This document shows positions 9,393 to 19,133 of a stretch of 64,000 nucleotides of DNA, in pieces. This DNA is from Halioxenophilus aromaticivorans (GTDB lineage: Bacteria; Pseudomonadota; Gammaproteobacteria; Pseudomonadales; Cellvibrionaceae). Positions within the stretch are counted from its first letter, which is position 1. Each line of letters begins with the position of its first letter. Made by a program: the position numbers and the translations under genes. The notes under the pieces are model-generated. The model was not told where the DNA came from and did no database searches. It saw nothing but the letters and a program-made list of their open reading frames with translations. Location: assembly GCF_042850945.1 (NCBI RefSeq), contig NZ_AP031496.1, forward strand, positions 1,364,001 through 1,428,000, written 5' to 3'.

Positions 9393-11126
9393 ATGTTAGC
9401 CAGGCCGTTTCGCAGTATATCTCTCGTTGTTGGTTGTTCTTTTTTTGTTGCCAGTTGTGGCACTCAGCTCCAACAAACAGAAACCAGCCACAGCTTCAGT
9501 AACGCACAGCCCACGGGCTTGGTGGCCGAGCATGCTGCAGTGGTTTCGGCGCGGCAGGAAGTATCTGATATCGGCTTGGCCGTATTGCAAAACGGCGGCA
9601 ACGCCTTTGATGCCATGGTAGCCGTAGAAATGGCCCTGGCTGTGGCTTACCCCTTTGCCGGCAGCCCCGGCGGTGGCGGCTTTGTGGTGTATCGCCAAGC
9701 TAACGGTGATGTCGGCGCGTTGGATTTTAGAGAAAAAGCGCCAGCGGCTGCCCACCGTGATATGTACTTGGACGAAAACGGTGACGTCATCAATGGCATG
9801 AGCCGAGACGGGGCTACCGCAGTGGGCGTGCCCGGCACCATTGCGGGTATTTTTGCCATAAACGAAAAACTCGGCACCAAGCCCATGGCTGAGCTGTTAC
9901 AACCGGTGATTGAATTGGCGGAGCAGGGCGTGGTAGTTACCCCCTATCAAGCTGGGCGATTGGCCGACTCGCGGGAAAAAATCACCAGCATCAGTGGCCC
10001 CAGTTCTAAATTTTCACAGGCCTACAGCGCCGGCGATGTTATTAAACGTCCGCACCTTGCACAAACCCTACGCAAATTAGCCAGTGGCGGCAGAGACGAA
10101 TTCTACAAAGGCGAAACGGCGAAAAAAATCGCCCGCTTCATTCAGGTCAATGGTGGTTATATCACTGAGCAAGATCTCGCTAACTATCAAGTTGCTTGGC
10201 GTGAGCCGGTACAGTTTAGCTACAAGGGCTTGGATATTATTTCCATGAGCCCACCCTCCAGCGGTGGTATTACGCTGCAACAAATTATGGCCATGATAGA
10301 ACCCTTTAATGTGGGCCAATACGATCACAACAGTTTGCCTGTGGTGCAGGTGTTAACCGAGGCTGAGCGCCGCGCCTACGCCGATCGCAATCACTTTTTG
10401 GGCGACCCAGATTTTGTTGAGATTCCCTACACTCAATTGACCGGCTCCAATTATCTGAGCCAACGCATGGCCAGTTTCAGCTTTGACACTGCCACAAAAT
10501 CCAGTGACGTAGCCCACGGCGCAATTGAAGTTGTAGAGAGCAACGAAACCACCCATTACTCCATTGTTGATCAGTACGGCAACGCAGTGGCCGCCACCAT
10601 TACCATTAATGGTGCCTACGGCTCTAAATTGTACAGCGATGAATTGGGCTTTTTCTTTAACAACGAAATGGACGATTTCAGCGCTAAGCCCGGCGTGCCG
10701 AACATGTTTGGTTTAACCGGCAGCGAGGCCAACAGCATTGCGGCTGGCAAACGCATGCTCAGTTCCATGACGCCAACCATTGCCTTAAAAGACGGCGAGT
10801 TATTTATGGTGTTGGGTGCGCCCGGCGGCTCCACCATTATTACTTCGGTGTTGCAGACGTTGATCAATGTGTACGAGTTTGGCTACAGCATGCAAGCCGC
10901 GGTTAACGCACCGCGTTTCCATCACCAGTGGTTGCCCGATGCCATATTATTTGAAACCGAAGGCTTTGACCCGGCTTTAATGCCGCAGTTGGAGGCCAAA
11001 GGCTACAACGTTATGCAGGGGCGTTCGCCGGTGATTGGTAAAGTGGATGCCATACTGCGGCTGGACGATGGCCGTTTAGAAACTGGAGCCGATAAGCGTG
11101 GCGATGACGCCGCTGCTGTTTATTAA
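9393..11126 (+). CDS. ggt: Gamma-glutamyltransferase precursor, lipoprotein form
   Basis: The enzyme cleaves or transfers the gamma-glutamyl group of glutathione and related peptides. It is 577 residues long and should self-cleave before the catalytic threonine of TTHYSIVD, here T386, giving a large subunit and a ~190-residue small one. The small subunit carries SSMTPTIALKDGE and GAPGGSTIITSVLQ, the substrate- and oxyanion-hole motifs. The N-terminus has a lipobox (VASC, Cys22), so it is probably anchored in the periplasm rather than freely soluble. AAGGA at 9381-9385 supports the ATG. A peptidase gene starts 19 bases after its stop; together they could degrade glutathione to amino acids (Cys-Gly being the dipeptidase substrate), which is inference. 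Confidence 0.93.
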   Translation: MLARPFRSISLVVGCSFFVASCGTQLQQTETSHSFSNAQPTGLVAEHAAVVSARQEVSDIGLAVLQNGGNAFDAMVAVEMALAVAYPFAGSPGGGGFVVYRQANGDVGALDFREKAPAAAHRDMYLDENGDVINGMSRDGATAVGVPGTIAGIFAINEKLGTKPMAELLQPVIELAEQGVVVTPYQAGRLADSREKITSISGPSSKFSQAYSAGDVIKRPHLAQTLRKLASGGRDEFYKGETAKKIARFIQVNGGYITEQDLANYQVAWREPVQFSYKGLDIISMSPPSSGGITLQQIMAMIEPFNVGQYDHNSLPVVQVLTEAERRAYADRNHFLGDPDFVEIPYTQLTGSNYLSQRMASFSFDTATKSSDVAHGAIEVVESNETTHYSIVDQYGNAVAATITINGAYGSKLYSDELGFFFNNEMDDFSAKPGVPNMFGLTGSEANSIAAGKRMLSSMTPTIALKDGELFMVLGAPGGSTIITSVLQTLINVYEFGYSMQAAVNAPRFHHQWLPDAILFETEGFDPALMPQLEAKGYNVMQGRSPVIGKVDAILRLDDGRLETGADKRGDDAAAVY

Positions 11127-11145
11127 TTTTGCCAGGGGTAATTAC

Positions 11146-12486
11146 ATGGAATTGTTAACGGCCAACGCGGCTAACAAAAAGATCGCACTCAGTGTTTTTG
11201 TGGCCATGGCTTTAATGGCCTGCGAACCCAAGGCGGATGAATCGGCTGATACCAAAGCGCCTCCTGTGGCTGAGGTTGCTTCAGCACAGAGCGCCCAAGC
11301 ACAGAGCGCACCAGCCCAGGCGCAGCCACCGCAAAGCGCCGGTGAGATTCACGCGGCGGCGGTTACCATTGATACTCACATTGATATTCCCCTAAGCCTG
11401 GGTACGGAAGCGGCGGATTTTCGCAGCGATGGCCCCATGCAGGTGGATTTGCCTAAAATGCGCGCCGGCGGGTTGGACGCTGGCTTTTTTATTGTCTATG
11501 TCGGCCAAGGCCCGTTGAACGAGGCCGGTTATCAAGAGGCCTACGCCGAGGCCCAGCGTAAATTTGAAGCCATTGAGCGCATGGTGAGTAACAGCCCGGA
11601 CGACATCGCCCTGGTAACCTCGCCGGCCCAATTAAAAGCGGCCTTAGCGCAGGGCAAGTTGGCCGCCGCCATCGGCGTGGAAAACGCCTATCCACTGGGC
11701 CCAGATTACCAGCACCTGCAAGAATTCTACGATCGCGGCGCTCGTTATATTTCCCTCACGCACTTTGGCCACAACCATTTTGGCGACAGCTCCGCCGCTA
11801 AGGGCGAGCAAGGCGGCGTAGCAGAGCCGGTGAGCCATGGCCTCAGTGAAAAAGGCCTCGCCTTGATAGATCAAATGAACCGTCTGGGCATTATGGTGGA
11901 CGTCTCCCATACGTCGAAGGAATCCACACTGGCGGCGGTGGAGCGCTCCAAAGCTCCGGTGATTGCCTCCCATTCCGGGGTAAAGGCGCTCTACGATCAT
12001 CCGCGCAATTTATCCGATGAAGAGATCAAGGCCATTGCCGCCAAAGGCGGAGTGATGCAAATCGTGGCCTTTGACAGCTACATGCGCGACGTGAGCGATG
12101 ACAATAAAGCCGCCGTCGCTGCCATCCGCGAAGAGATGGGGCTAACCGCAGCGGATTGGTACAAAACCGCCAGCCAGGCCACCATTGGAGGCTTTCGCAA
12201 GGCCGTTGCCGCCCTCAACAGCCAATTCCCCCGCGCCAGCGTGGCCGACCTGGTGGACGGCATTGACTACGTGGTCAAGCTGGTGGGCATTGATTACGTC
12301 GGTATCGCGTCGGATTTCGGCGGTGGCGGCGGTGTTCAGGGCTGGGATAGCATCGATCAGAGCCAAGCCATCACCGAAGAGCTGGTTAACCGAGGCTACA
12401 CCTACCCACAGATTGAACAAATCTGGGGCGGAAATCTGTTACGTGTTTGGCAACAGGTGGAAGATTCGGCCCAAACCGCCCTGTAA
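11146..12486 (+). CDS. Membrane dipeptidase (renal dipeptidase family, peptidase M19), lipoprotein
   Basis: A zinc dipeptidase of 446 residues. The start is ATG 11146 after AGGGG at 11134-11138; an earlier in-frame start overlaps ggt. It has a lipobox (LMAC, Cys26), an Ala/Gln/Pro-rich linker (~residues 45-65), and the M19 metal site DTHIDIP (H78, D80). Further M19 signatures are GVENAYPL, TLTHFGHN-like ISLTHFGHNHFGDS, MVDVSHTSKE, VIASHSGVKALYDHPRN and GIASDFGG. It follows ggt closely. M19 enzymes hydrolyse Cys-Gly and many other dipeptides, including D-amino-acid ones. The pairing suggests extracytoplasmic glutathione or peptide breakdown; that role is inferred. Confidence 0.9.
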   Translation: MELLTANAANKKIALSVFVAMALMACEPKADESADTKAPPVAEVASAQSAQAQSAPAQAQPPQSAGEIHAAAVTIDTHIDIPLSLGTEAADFRSDGPMQVDLPKMRAGGLDAGFFIVYVGQGPLNEAGYQEAYAEAQRKFEAIERMVSNSPDDIALVTSPAQLKAALAQGKLAAAIGVENAYPLGPDYQHLQEFYDRGARYISLTHFGHNHFGDSSAAKGEQGGVAEPVSHGLSEKGLALIDQMNRLGIMVDVSHTSKESTLAAVERSKAPVIASHSGVKALYDHPRNLSDEEIKAIAAKGGVMQIVAFDSYMRDVSDDNKAAVAAIREEMGLTAADWYKTASQATIGGFRKAVAALNSQFPRASVADLVDGIDYVVKLVGIDYVGIASDFGGGGGVQGWDSIDQSQAITEELVNRGYTYPQIEQIWGGNLLRVWQQVEDSAQTAL

Positions 12487-12561
12487 ACCTCGCTCACCGG
12501 TTCACAGGCAGGGTGGCCTTGGGTAGAATCCCCGCTTTCTAATGAAGAGACGAGGCATGCA

Positions 12562-13284
12562 ATGGGAAGAGCCTTCCAGAACCGCAAAGAATCCATGGCC
12601 AAAACCTCAGACGCCAAGGCTAAGGTTTACAGCCGTTATGGCCGCGAGATTTACGTCTGTGCCAAAACCGGTGGCGTAGAGCCAGACGGTAACCTGGCTC
12701 TGCGCAGCCTGATGGATCGCGCTAAAAAAGATCAAGTGCCCAGCCACGTGATTGATAAGGCCCTGGATAAAGCCAAGGGCGGCGCTGGCGAAGACTATAG
12801 CCCCGCGCGCTACGAGGGCTTTGGCCCCGGCAATTGCATGGTGATCGTTGAATGCCTCACCGATAACCCCAACCGAACCTTTGGCGATGTGCGCCAGTGC
12901 TTCACCAAGTGTAAATGCAAAATTGGCAGCCAGGGCAGTGTGGCCCACATGTTCGACCACAGCGGTATTCTGGTGTACGCCGGTGACGACGAAGAGGCTG
13001 CCCTAGAGGCGCTTATGGAAGCCGATGTTGAAGTTAGCGACATAGAGTGTGAAGACGGCAAAATCACCGTATTTGTGCCCAACACCGAGCATTACAAAGC
13101 CAAAACTGCCCTAACAGACGCCTTTGGCGAAATCGACTTCGATGTCGACGAAATTCAATTTGTACCCAAAGAGTCCACCCCGGTGGCCGGCGATGACGTA
13201 GAAGTCTTCGATAAATTTATGGGTATGCTCAACGATTGCGACGATGTGCAAAATATTTATCACAACGCGGAGTTGCCAGCGTAA
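12562..13284 (+). CDS. YebC/PmpR-family protein (YeeN-like)
   Basis: This 240-residue protein belongs to the YebC family. Members have been described as transcriptional regulators and, more recently for some, as ribosome-associated factors that relieve stalling. The N-terminus MGRAFQNRKESMAK and the conserved IDKALDKAKGG and YEGFGPGNCMVIVECLTDNPNRT segments identify it. The N-terminal segment resembles the YeeN type rather than canonical YebC, and no ruvC gene adjoins as it usually does for yebC. GAGG at 12552-12555 supports the ATG. It follows the dipeptidase by 75 bases but looks functionally separate. Cysteines in FTKCKCKIGS are unusual for the family. Confidence 0.9.
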   Translation: MGRAFQNRKESMAKTSDAKAKVYSRYGREIYVCAKTGGVEPDGNLALRSLMDRAKKDQVPSHVIDKALDKAKGGAGEDYSPARYEGFGPGNCMVIVECLTDNPNRTFGDVRQCFTKCKCKIGSQGSVAHMFDHSGILVYAGDDEEAALEALMEADVEVSDIECEDGKITVFVPNTEHYKAKTALTDAFGEIDFDVDEIQFVPKESTPVAGDDVEVFDKFMGMLNDCDDVQNIYHNAELPA

Positions 13285-13776
13285 TTCGCGCTAAAGTTGT
13301 TTGTACAAACTTGGGGGTTTGCGCTCCCATGTTTTTGTTAGCATCCAAGATCTTCTGTTCCTCACTCCGTCAGTACCCTAGCGAATTCTTGTAGTAAAAC
13401 CACCCGCTAAGCTCGCGCTATACTGCTTTTCTTCATATATTTCCCGATTCTTTATAACGTAACTACCTGTGTGGCTGGCACTTTGGATGACTGTCCGTGC
13501 ATTTGCGCGTTTATCCTAGGAATGCGGCACCAGCTCAATCCCTTGCTACACTAATTAAGAATGTTGGAATGATCGATATTTTTGTCACCAAGCTTTTGGC
13601 ATTGGCCAATGCAGTGACAATGGTAGTACCAGCCAGGGCTAATGTATTTGGTGGGCCCAGCGAGAACGATAAATAAAGTGATGTTTGGCGCGCGGAGGCG
13701 CTAAAGCGCACACAGGGTGGTGACCACGTAGGATGTTCTGTAAAAACTCATTGTTTGCTTTTGGGGAGAGGTTCGC
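13285..13776. other. Intergenic control region with palindromes
   Basis: There is no gene in these 492 bases. A perfect 12-base palindrome GTTTGTACAAAC lies at 13299-13310. A perfect 14-base palindrome GCATTGGCCAATGC at 13599-13612 sits inside outer arms TTGTCAC (13582-13588) and GTGACAA (13614-13620). The second structure is well placed to be an operator for the cyclic-di-GMP gene that starts at 13777. Confidence 0.45.
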
Positions 13777-16700
13777 TTGCTAGACCGATTCCAGAGCACC
13801 GTAGCCAATAGAAGTCTGTTCGTACGCCTGTTAATGGCCGTGCTGCTGGTAACTATTGCCGCTCATTTGGTGCTGATAAGCTTTACCCTCAGAATCAACC
13901 TCACCGATCTGGAGCGCAATCTAGAGCATCGAACGCAAGACATAGGCGCCATCATTGAACAAGTGGTGGTGCAGGGCGGCACCGGCACTCCAGCCAATTT
14001 TAGCGCCGAAATTAACTCCGCATTGCAGCGCCTACTATACATTGATCATATCCGCGTCACCGACAGCCAAGGCGTAGTGCGCTATCAAAGTGATACACCA
14101 ACTCCACCATCCTTTGCGCCGCAGTGGTTTATCAATTGGCTGGATTTGGAAGGTACCGAGGGTACCATTGATCTCACCACGCAAAATTCCATGCAAATCA
14201 ACTTTAAGGTCAGTGCCAGCCCTTACTACGATGCCCTATGGCGCAGTGTCACCCGTCTATTGGTGTTACTCACCAGTGCCGCCTGTGTGGTGTTTGCTGT
14301 GGCTTGGTGGGTGTTGCGCAGAACACTAAAACCACTGCATCAATTGGATGATGCTGCGCAATCCATTGCGCAGGGCGATTTAACAGTGCGCTTACCGTCG
14401 GTGGGTGCACACAGTGATCTTCGGCCAACTTTCTCGGCGTTCAACAACATGGCCGAAGAAACAGAGCGCTTGGTAACGACGCTGCATCAGCGGCAGTCCA
14501 CCATCACCACATTATTCAAAGATGCGCCGGTGGGAATCGTGCGCATGAACCTCGATGACGACCGAGTTTCGGTCAACCCGGCTATGATGCGTTATGCCGG
14601 TATTGACCAAGAGCAGGTATCCGCCGAAGCGCTGGTCAATAACTTTCATCCGGAAGACCGGGCCAAGCTACCTAAGGACTGGCGCCGTTACCTAGCCGAG
14701 CACGCCCACACGCATTTTGTTCATCGCCAATTGGATAAGCAAGGCGAGTATCGCTGGGTACAAACCAGCATCATAAAAATCAATGCGGATGATCATGGTG
14801 GCCGAGAATTCGTTGCCTTTTTAACCGATATCACCAAAGAGCTTACCCATAAGCAAAATTCAGAACGCAGCGCCAGCTTTTACCAAACCTTGTCCGACAT
14901 TAATTCTGCCATTGTTAACTCGGCCAACCGGGAAGAATTGTTCCGCGTAGTGGGTGAGATCTTTGTGCAAGCCGGTGGTTTTTGTATTTCATCCTTTGCC
15001 ATGCCCGACGATGAACCCGGATATTATCGCAGTACCTTAATGTATCTATCGTCGGCTGAGAGCAATACAGTAGAAGAGCTGTTTACGCGGTTTCACAGCG
15101 ATGAACATTTGGCTGGTAGTCTCAGTGCCAAAGCCATTACGACGGGCAAGCCGCTGGTAGACAACGACTTTAAGGTGGTCTTCCATGGAAGTGATGCATT
15201 AGATCAAACCACGATAAGCCAAATTCGAGCCGCCATGGTGGTGCCCATTCGCTGTTACGGTGAGAACGTGGCAGCACTGTGCGTAGCATCACCAGAGCGG
15301 GATTATTTCTCTGCCGATATTCAAGAATACGTGGAAAAGATCGGCGCTAATATTTCCCACGCACTGGACAACTTTGCCCGTCAGAATGCGTTACAAACTA
15401 CTCTTACACTGGCGGAACAAAGCGAGCAACAATTAACGACGACGCTGCGCAGTATCGGCGATGCCATTTTTGTTACCGATGCCGTAGGCCGTATCACCAT
15501 GATGAATTCCGCCGCAGAATCGATGACGGGCTTCAGCGAGGAAGCGGCCCAGGGATTGTTGGCAAGCGACGTCGTACACTGGCTAGACGTAGAAGAAAGT
15601 AGCGCGCCGGGCAAATCTTCCATCGTCGATGAGGTCATTACAAGGGGCACCCAGGTGTCGCACCACGAACAAGAGTATTTGTTGAACCAAGACGGGGTGA
15701 AATTACCCATTGCACAAACCGGAGCGCCACTGCGCTACGGCATCGGCGATCAAGTGGATGGAGTGGTCTTGGTGGTGCGCGACCAAAGCAAAGACGTGCA
15801 AGTGAGAGAAGCCCTACGCAAGGGCGAGTCACGCAACGCGACGCTGATCGAAACGCTACCCATTGGTGTGTTTATTTTTGAGGCGGAAACCAAGCAATTT
15901 TTTATCAACGGAGAACTGCGCCGAATCCTCAAATTGTGGAAGCGCCAGGTCACCATCCACGACGTTGAAAACCTAGTACACCCAGATGACATCCACGCCC
16001 TTCGGCACTATTTTCAACTGGCAGCGGAGCGCGCCGAGACTGTAATCACCGACTACTATCGCTATCGCTGTGAGGATGGCTCTATCATTTGGGCCAAAAT
16101 GCGCCTCACGCCCACTTTGGATGAGTCTGGCCGAGTATTGAGTATGGTGGGCGGCGTGCTCGATGTCACCGCAGAACGCGAGCACCTGCATAAAATTCAA
16201 ACGCTCTCCACCATGTACGCCACGCTCAGCCGTGTTAATTATCTGGTGGTGACCGCTACCGAGCAGTCGCCATTACTGCACGATGTGGCTGAAACCATCT
16301 CCAAAGTACCCGGCTTTGATCAAGTCGGGTTCTATTCTTTTGATAATGGACAAATAAACCAACGGCTTAAATTCGGCGCGCTAGGGGCTGATTTTGACGG
16401 CCGCGAAAGCAGCCCAATGGATTTGTCGTTAACTAAATCCATAGAATCCACTTTGCGATTTAGCGCGCAAGAGATTGATCAAAAGAGTGGTGTTGTTAAC
16501 GATTGTTTGTCGGATTCCCGTTTTAGCGAAGGCATTAAAGATTACTGCTTAAGCCGAGATATCAACGCTGCCTTGGCTTTACCGATAAAGCAATCCGGTC
16601 AGGATTTTGGCTCCATATTAATTCTTTCTAAACAGCCCGATATCTTCACCCAGCAGGTGCAAGAACTGGTAGAAGAAATCAGCGGAGTGGTATCGTTTGC

Positions 16701-18840
16701 GTTAACTCAGTTACACAATGATGAGAAAAAACGCCAAGCTGAGCTGGAGCTTACCCGTAACGAGGAGCGACTACGGCTCGGTTTAAGCGTAACGCACACT
16801 GGCATGTTCGAAATTAATTTTGTCACCGGTAAAGTGATTTTGGATGATGTCAGCCGTGGCTTATCGGGCCTGACGCAATCCGAGGCCGAGTGCTCTATCA
16901 ACACTTTTTACCGCGCCTTACCCCAGGAGCTTAAAGACGCCATTGAGAGTGCCGCCTTGGGTGTATCGAACAACCATAGAGCAAAAGATACGTTCTCCTT
17001 GGATGCGCGTATTTACCAGGGCGATGAAAGCTCCCGTTGGCTAAGAATGTACGGTGCAATCACCGCAGAACGCACACCATTGGATGAGCCTGTGCGTCTG
17101 TTAGGTTTTATATCGGATATCACACATCTAAAAGAGCAAGAAGACAAAGAATACTTGGCGGCCACGGTTTTTGACAAAAGCAACGAATCCATTTTGATTT
17201 TGGGTGAAAACCGAAAAGTCATTATGGCCAATCAAGCGTTTTGCGACGCCTATGGCTATGAGCTGGATGAAGTGATAGACCAAACGTCCAACATATTCCG
17301 TTCCGACCAACACAATGATGCTTTCTACCGCGACATTCACAGCAGCATAAAGCAAACTGGCAGCTGGCACGGAGAATGGTGGCGTAAGCGTAAAGGTGGC
17401 CAGGAGTACCCAGCTCTGGCGGTAATATCTGCCGTTTGTGATTCCTCTGGTACTATCACACACCAAGTGATTCAAGAGATGGATATCTCGGATCAAAAAG
17501 AAGCTGAGCAACGCATCAGTAACTTAGCCTACCACGACGAACTAACCAATTTGCCTAACCGCAGCCTGCTGCGTGATCGCGTGGAGCAGGCCATTGCGGT
17601 TTCTGAGCGCGAAGAAGAAACCATGGCCCTGCTATTCTTGGACTTGGATCATTTCAAAAATATCAATGACTCCTTGGGCCATGCGGTGGGAGATTTACTA
17701 CTGCAAGAAGTGGCCAATCGGCTGCAGCGGTCCATTCGCAAATCCGATACCGTGGGCCGTTTGGGTGGCGACGAATTTTTGATGTTACTGCCAGATGCGG
17801 ATGCCGACGACGCGGCCCATGTGGCGCAAAAGGTGTTGGAAGAGTGCATCAAACCCTACGAATTGGATAACCACAACCTAGCCGTAACGCCCAGTATTGG
17901 CATTGCCATGTTCCCGCGCGACGGCTCGGATTACAACGAGCTATTGAAAAAAGCCGATACCGCCATGTACCGGGCAAAAGACGAAGGCCGTAACGGCTAT
18001 CGCTTCTTTACGCCAGAGATGAACCAAGCGGTGTTCCAGCGTATGGTTTTGGAGAGCAGATTACGCAAGGCGGTGGAAAAACAAGAGTTTGAGTTGCATT
18101 ACCAACCGAAATACTCCATTGATGGGCAACAGTTGGTTGGTGCTGAGGCACTTATTCGCTGGCACCAACCAGAAATGGGCATGGTATCTCCGGCGCAATT
18201 TATCCCGGTGGCAGAGGACTCCGGTTTAATTGTGGAAATAGGCCATTGGGTGCTGCACGAAGCCTGCCGTCAAATTAATGAGTGGCGCAGTCAGTCCTTG
18301 CCGTCCATCAAGGTCTCCATCAACTTCTCAACTCGGCAGTTTAAATCCCGTGGGGTAGAGCAGTCGGTGTTCGACGCGCTAGAGCAACACAACCTGCCTG
18401 GAGAATGCTTAGAGATCGAAATTACCGAAAGCCTTTTGGCCCAGGATATGGACAACACTTTAAAATCGTTAAAAACTCTGAAACAGCGCGGCATTGATAT
18501 TTCAGTGGATGACTTTGGCACTGGCTATTCCAGTTTGTCTTACCTTAAGCGTTTTCCCATTGACCGACTCAAGATTGACCAGTCTTTTGTGCGAGATTTA
18601 GAAAGCGAATCCGATGACCGAGCCATCGCCTCGGCGGTGATTACCATGGGCCATAGCCTGGGTATGAAAGTGATTGCTGAAGGCGTAGAAACTGAAGAGC
18701 AACTGGGCATTCTGCAAGCCATGGACTGCGATGAAGTGCAGGGCTACTACCTCGGCCGCCCCATGGACGCCGACGCCATGACCGGGGTTATGCAACGCTA
18801 TCAAGCGGCGTTGGCCAGCCGCTGTGTAGCGCTAAAATAG
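13777..18840 (+). CDS. Membrane multi-PAS/GAF diguanylate cyclase/phosphodiesterase
   Basis: A 1687-residue sensor that could make and/or break cyclic-di-GMP. Rough order: TM1 (16-38), periplasmic loop, TM2 (158-178), HAMP (179-235), PAS (238-360), GAF (372-535), PAS (554-680), PAS (683-800), GAF (810-975), PAS (995-1115), PAS (1127-1245), GGDEF (1251-1415), EAL (1430-1680). The cyclase motif GGDEF is intact (1330-1334) and preceded by an RKSD inhibitory site at the right spacing. The phosphodiesterase motif EALIRW (from E1457) and DDFGTGYSSLSYLKRFP are intact, so both activities are possible. Start is TTG after GGGGAGAG at 13763-13770; the next ATG would remove half of TM1. Ligands are unknown. 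Confidence 0.93.
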   Translation: MLDRFQSTVANRSLFVRLLMAVLLVTIAAHLVLISFTLRINLTDLERNLEHRTQDIGAIIEQVVVQGGTGTPANFSAEINSALQRLLYIDHIRVTDSQGVVRYQSDTPTPPSFAPQWFINWLDLEGTEGTIDLTTQNSMQINFKVSASPYYDALWRSVTRLLVLLTSAACVVFAVAWWVLRRTLKPLHQLDDAAQSIAQGDLTVRLPSVGAHSDLRPTFSAFNNMAEETERLVTTLHQRQSTITTLFKDAPVGIVRMNLDDDRVSVNPAMMRYAGIDQEQVSAEALVNNFHPEDRAKLPKDWRRYLAEHAHTHFVHRQLDKQGEYRWVQTSIIKINADDHGGREFVAFLTDITKELTHKQNSERSASFYQTLSDINSAIVNSANREELFRVVGEIFVQAGGFCISSFAMPDDEPGYYRSTLMYLSSAESNTVEELFTRFHSDEHLAGSLSAKAITTGKPLVDNDFKVVFHGSDALDQTTISQIRAAMVVPIRCYGENVAALCVASPERDYFSADIQEYVEKIGANISHALDNFARQNALQTTLTLAEQSEQQLTTTLRSIGDAIFVTDAVGRITMMNSAAESMTGFSEEAAQGLLASDVVHWLDVEESSAPGKSSIVDEVITRGTQVSHHEQEYLLNQDGVKLPIAQTGAPLRYGIGDQVDGVVLVVRDQSKDVQVREALRKGESRNATLIETLPIGVFIFEAETKQFFINGELRRILKLWKRQVTIHDVENLVHPDDIHALRHYFQLAAERAETVITDYYRYRCEDGSIIWAKMRLTPTLDESGRVLSMVGGVLDVTAEREHLHKIQTLSTMYATLSRVNYLVVTATEQSPLLHDVAETISKVPGFDQVGFYSFDNGQINQRLKFGALGADFDGRESSPMDLSLTKSIESTLRFSAQEIDQKSGVVNDCLSDSRFSEGIKDYCLSRDINAALALPIKQSGQDFGSILILSKQPDIFTQQVQELVEEISGVVSFALTQLHNDEKKRQAELELTRNEERLRLGLSVTHTGMFEINFVTGKVILDDVSRGLSGLTQSEAECSINTFYRALPQELKDAIESAALGVSNNHRAKDTFSLDARIYQGDESSRWLRMYGAITAERTPLDEPVRLLGFISDITHLKEQEDKEYLAATVFDKSNESILILGENRKVIMANQAFCDAYGYELDEVIDQTSNIFRSDQHNDAFYRDIHSSIKQTGSWHGEWWRKRKGGQEYPALAVISAVCDSSGTITHQVIQEMDISDQKEAEQRISNLAYHDELTNLPNRSLLRDRVEQAIAVSEREEETMALLFLDLDHFKNINDSLGHAVGDLLLQEVANRLQRSIRKSDTVGRLGGDEFLMLLPDADADDAAHVAQKVLEECIKPYELDNHNLAVTPSIGIAMFPRDGSDYNELLKKADTAMYRAKDEGRNGYRFFTPEMNQAVFQRMVLESRLRKAVEKQEFELHYQPKYSIDGQQLVGAEALIRWHQPEMGMVSPAQFIPVAEDSGLIVEIGHWVLHEACRQINEWRSQSLPSIKVSINFSTRQFKSRGVEQSVFDALEQHNLPGECLEIEITESLLAQDMDNTLKSLKTLKQRGIDISVDDFGTGYSSLSYLKRFPIDRLKIDQSFVRDLESESDDRAIASAVITMGHSLGMKVIAEGVETEEQLGILQAMDCDEVQGYYLGRPMDADAMTGVMQRYQAALASRCVALK

Positions 18841-18852
18841 GCGGTAACCTAA

Positions 18853-18872
18853 CGCCCTGATCCTTCGGGGCG
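18853..18872 (+). terminator. Weak hairpin after GGDEF/EAL gene
   Basis: CGCCC pairs with GGGCG over a short loop 13 bases past the stop, with no clear T tract. The remaining ~260 bases before the aldo/keto reductase show no gene. Confidence 0.3.
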
Positions 18873-19133
18873 CTGCACATTATTGTCTGGGCTTTAATGT
18901 TTGGTAATACTGTTTGGTACTACAGTCTGCTATCTGACAATCTCTCTCGCTATTTCAAGTCTCTTTTTCCTTGCATCTCTCTTCTTGACTACCTCCGTGT
19001 TGGTTTTATCCATTACCGCTATTCATAGGTCTACCCACGTCTATGGGACTAATCACGGGTTGGGTTCGTTGTTAAGCTAGTGCCTAAGATATACCTAATG
19101 CAAGTTAGCCCGCTGCCGCGGGGGAGAAGGAAA

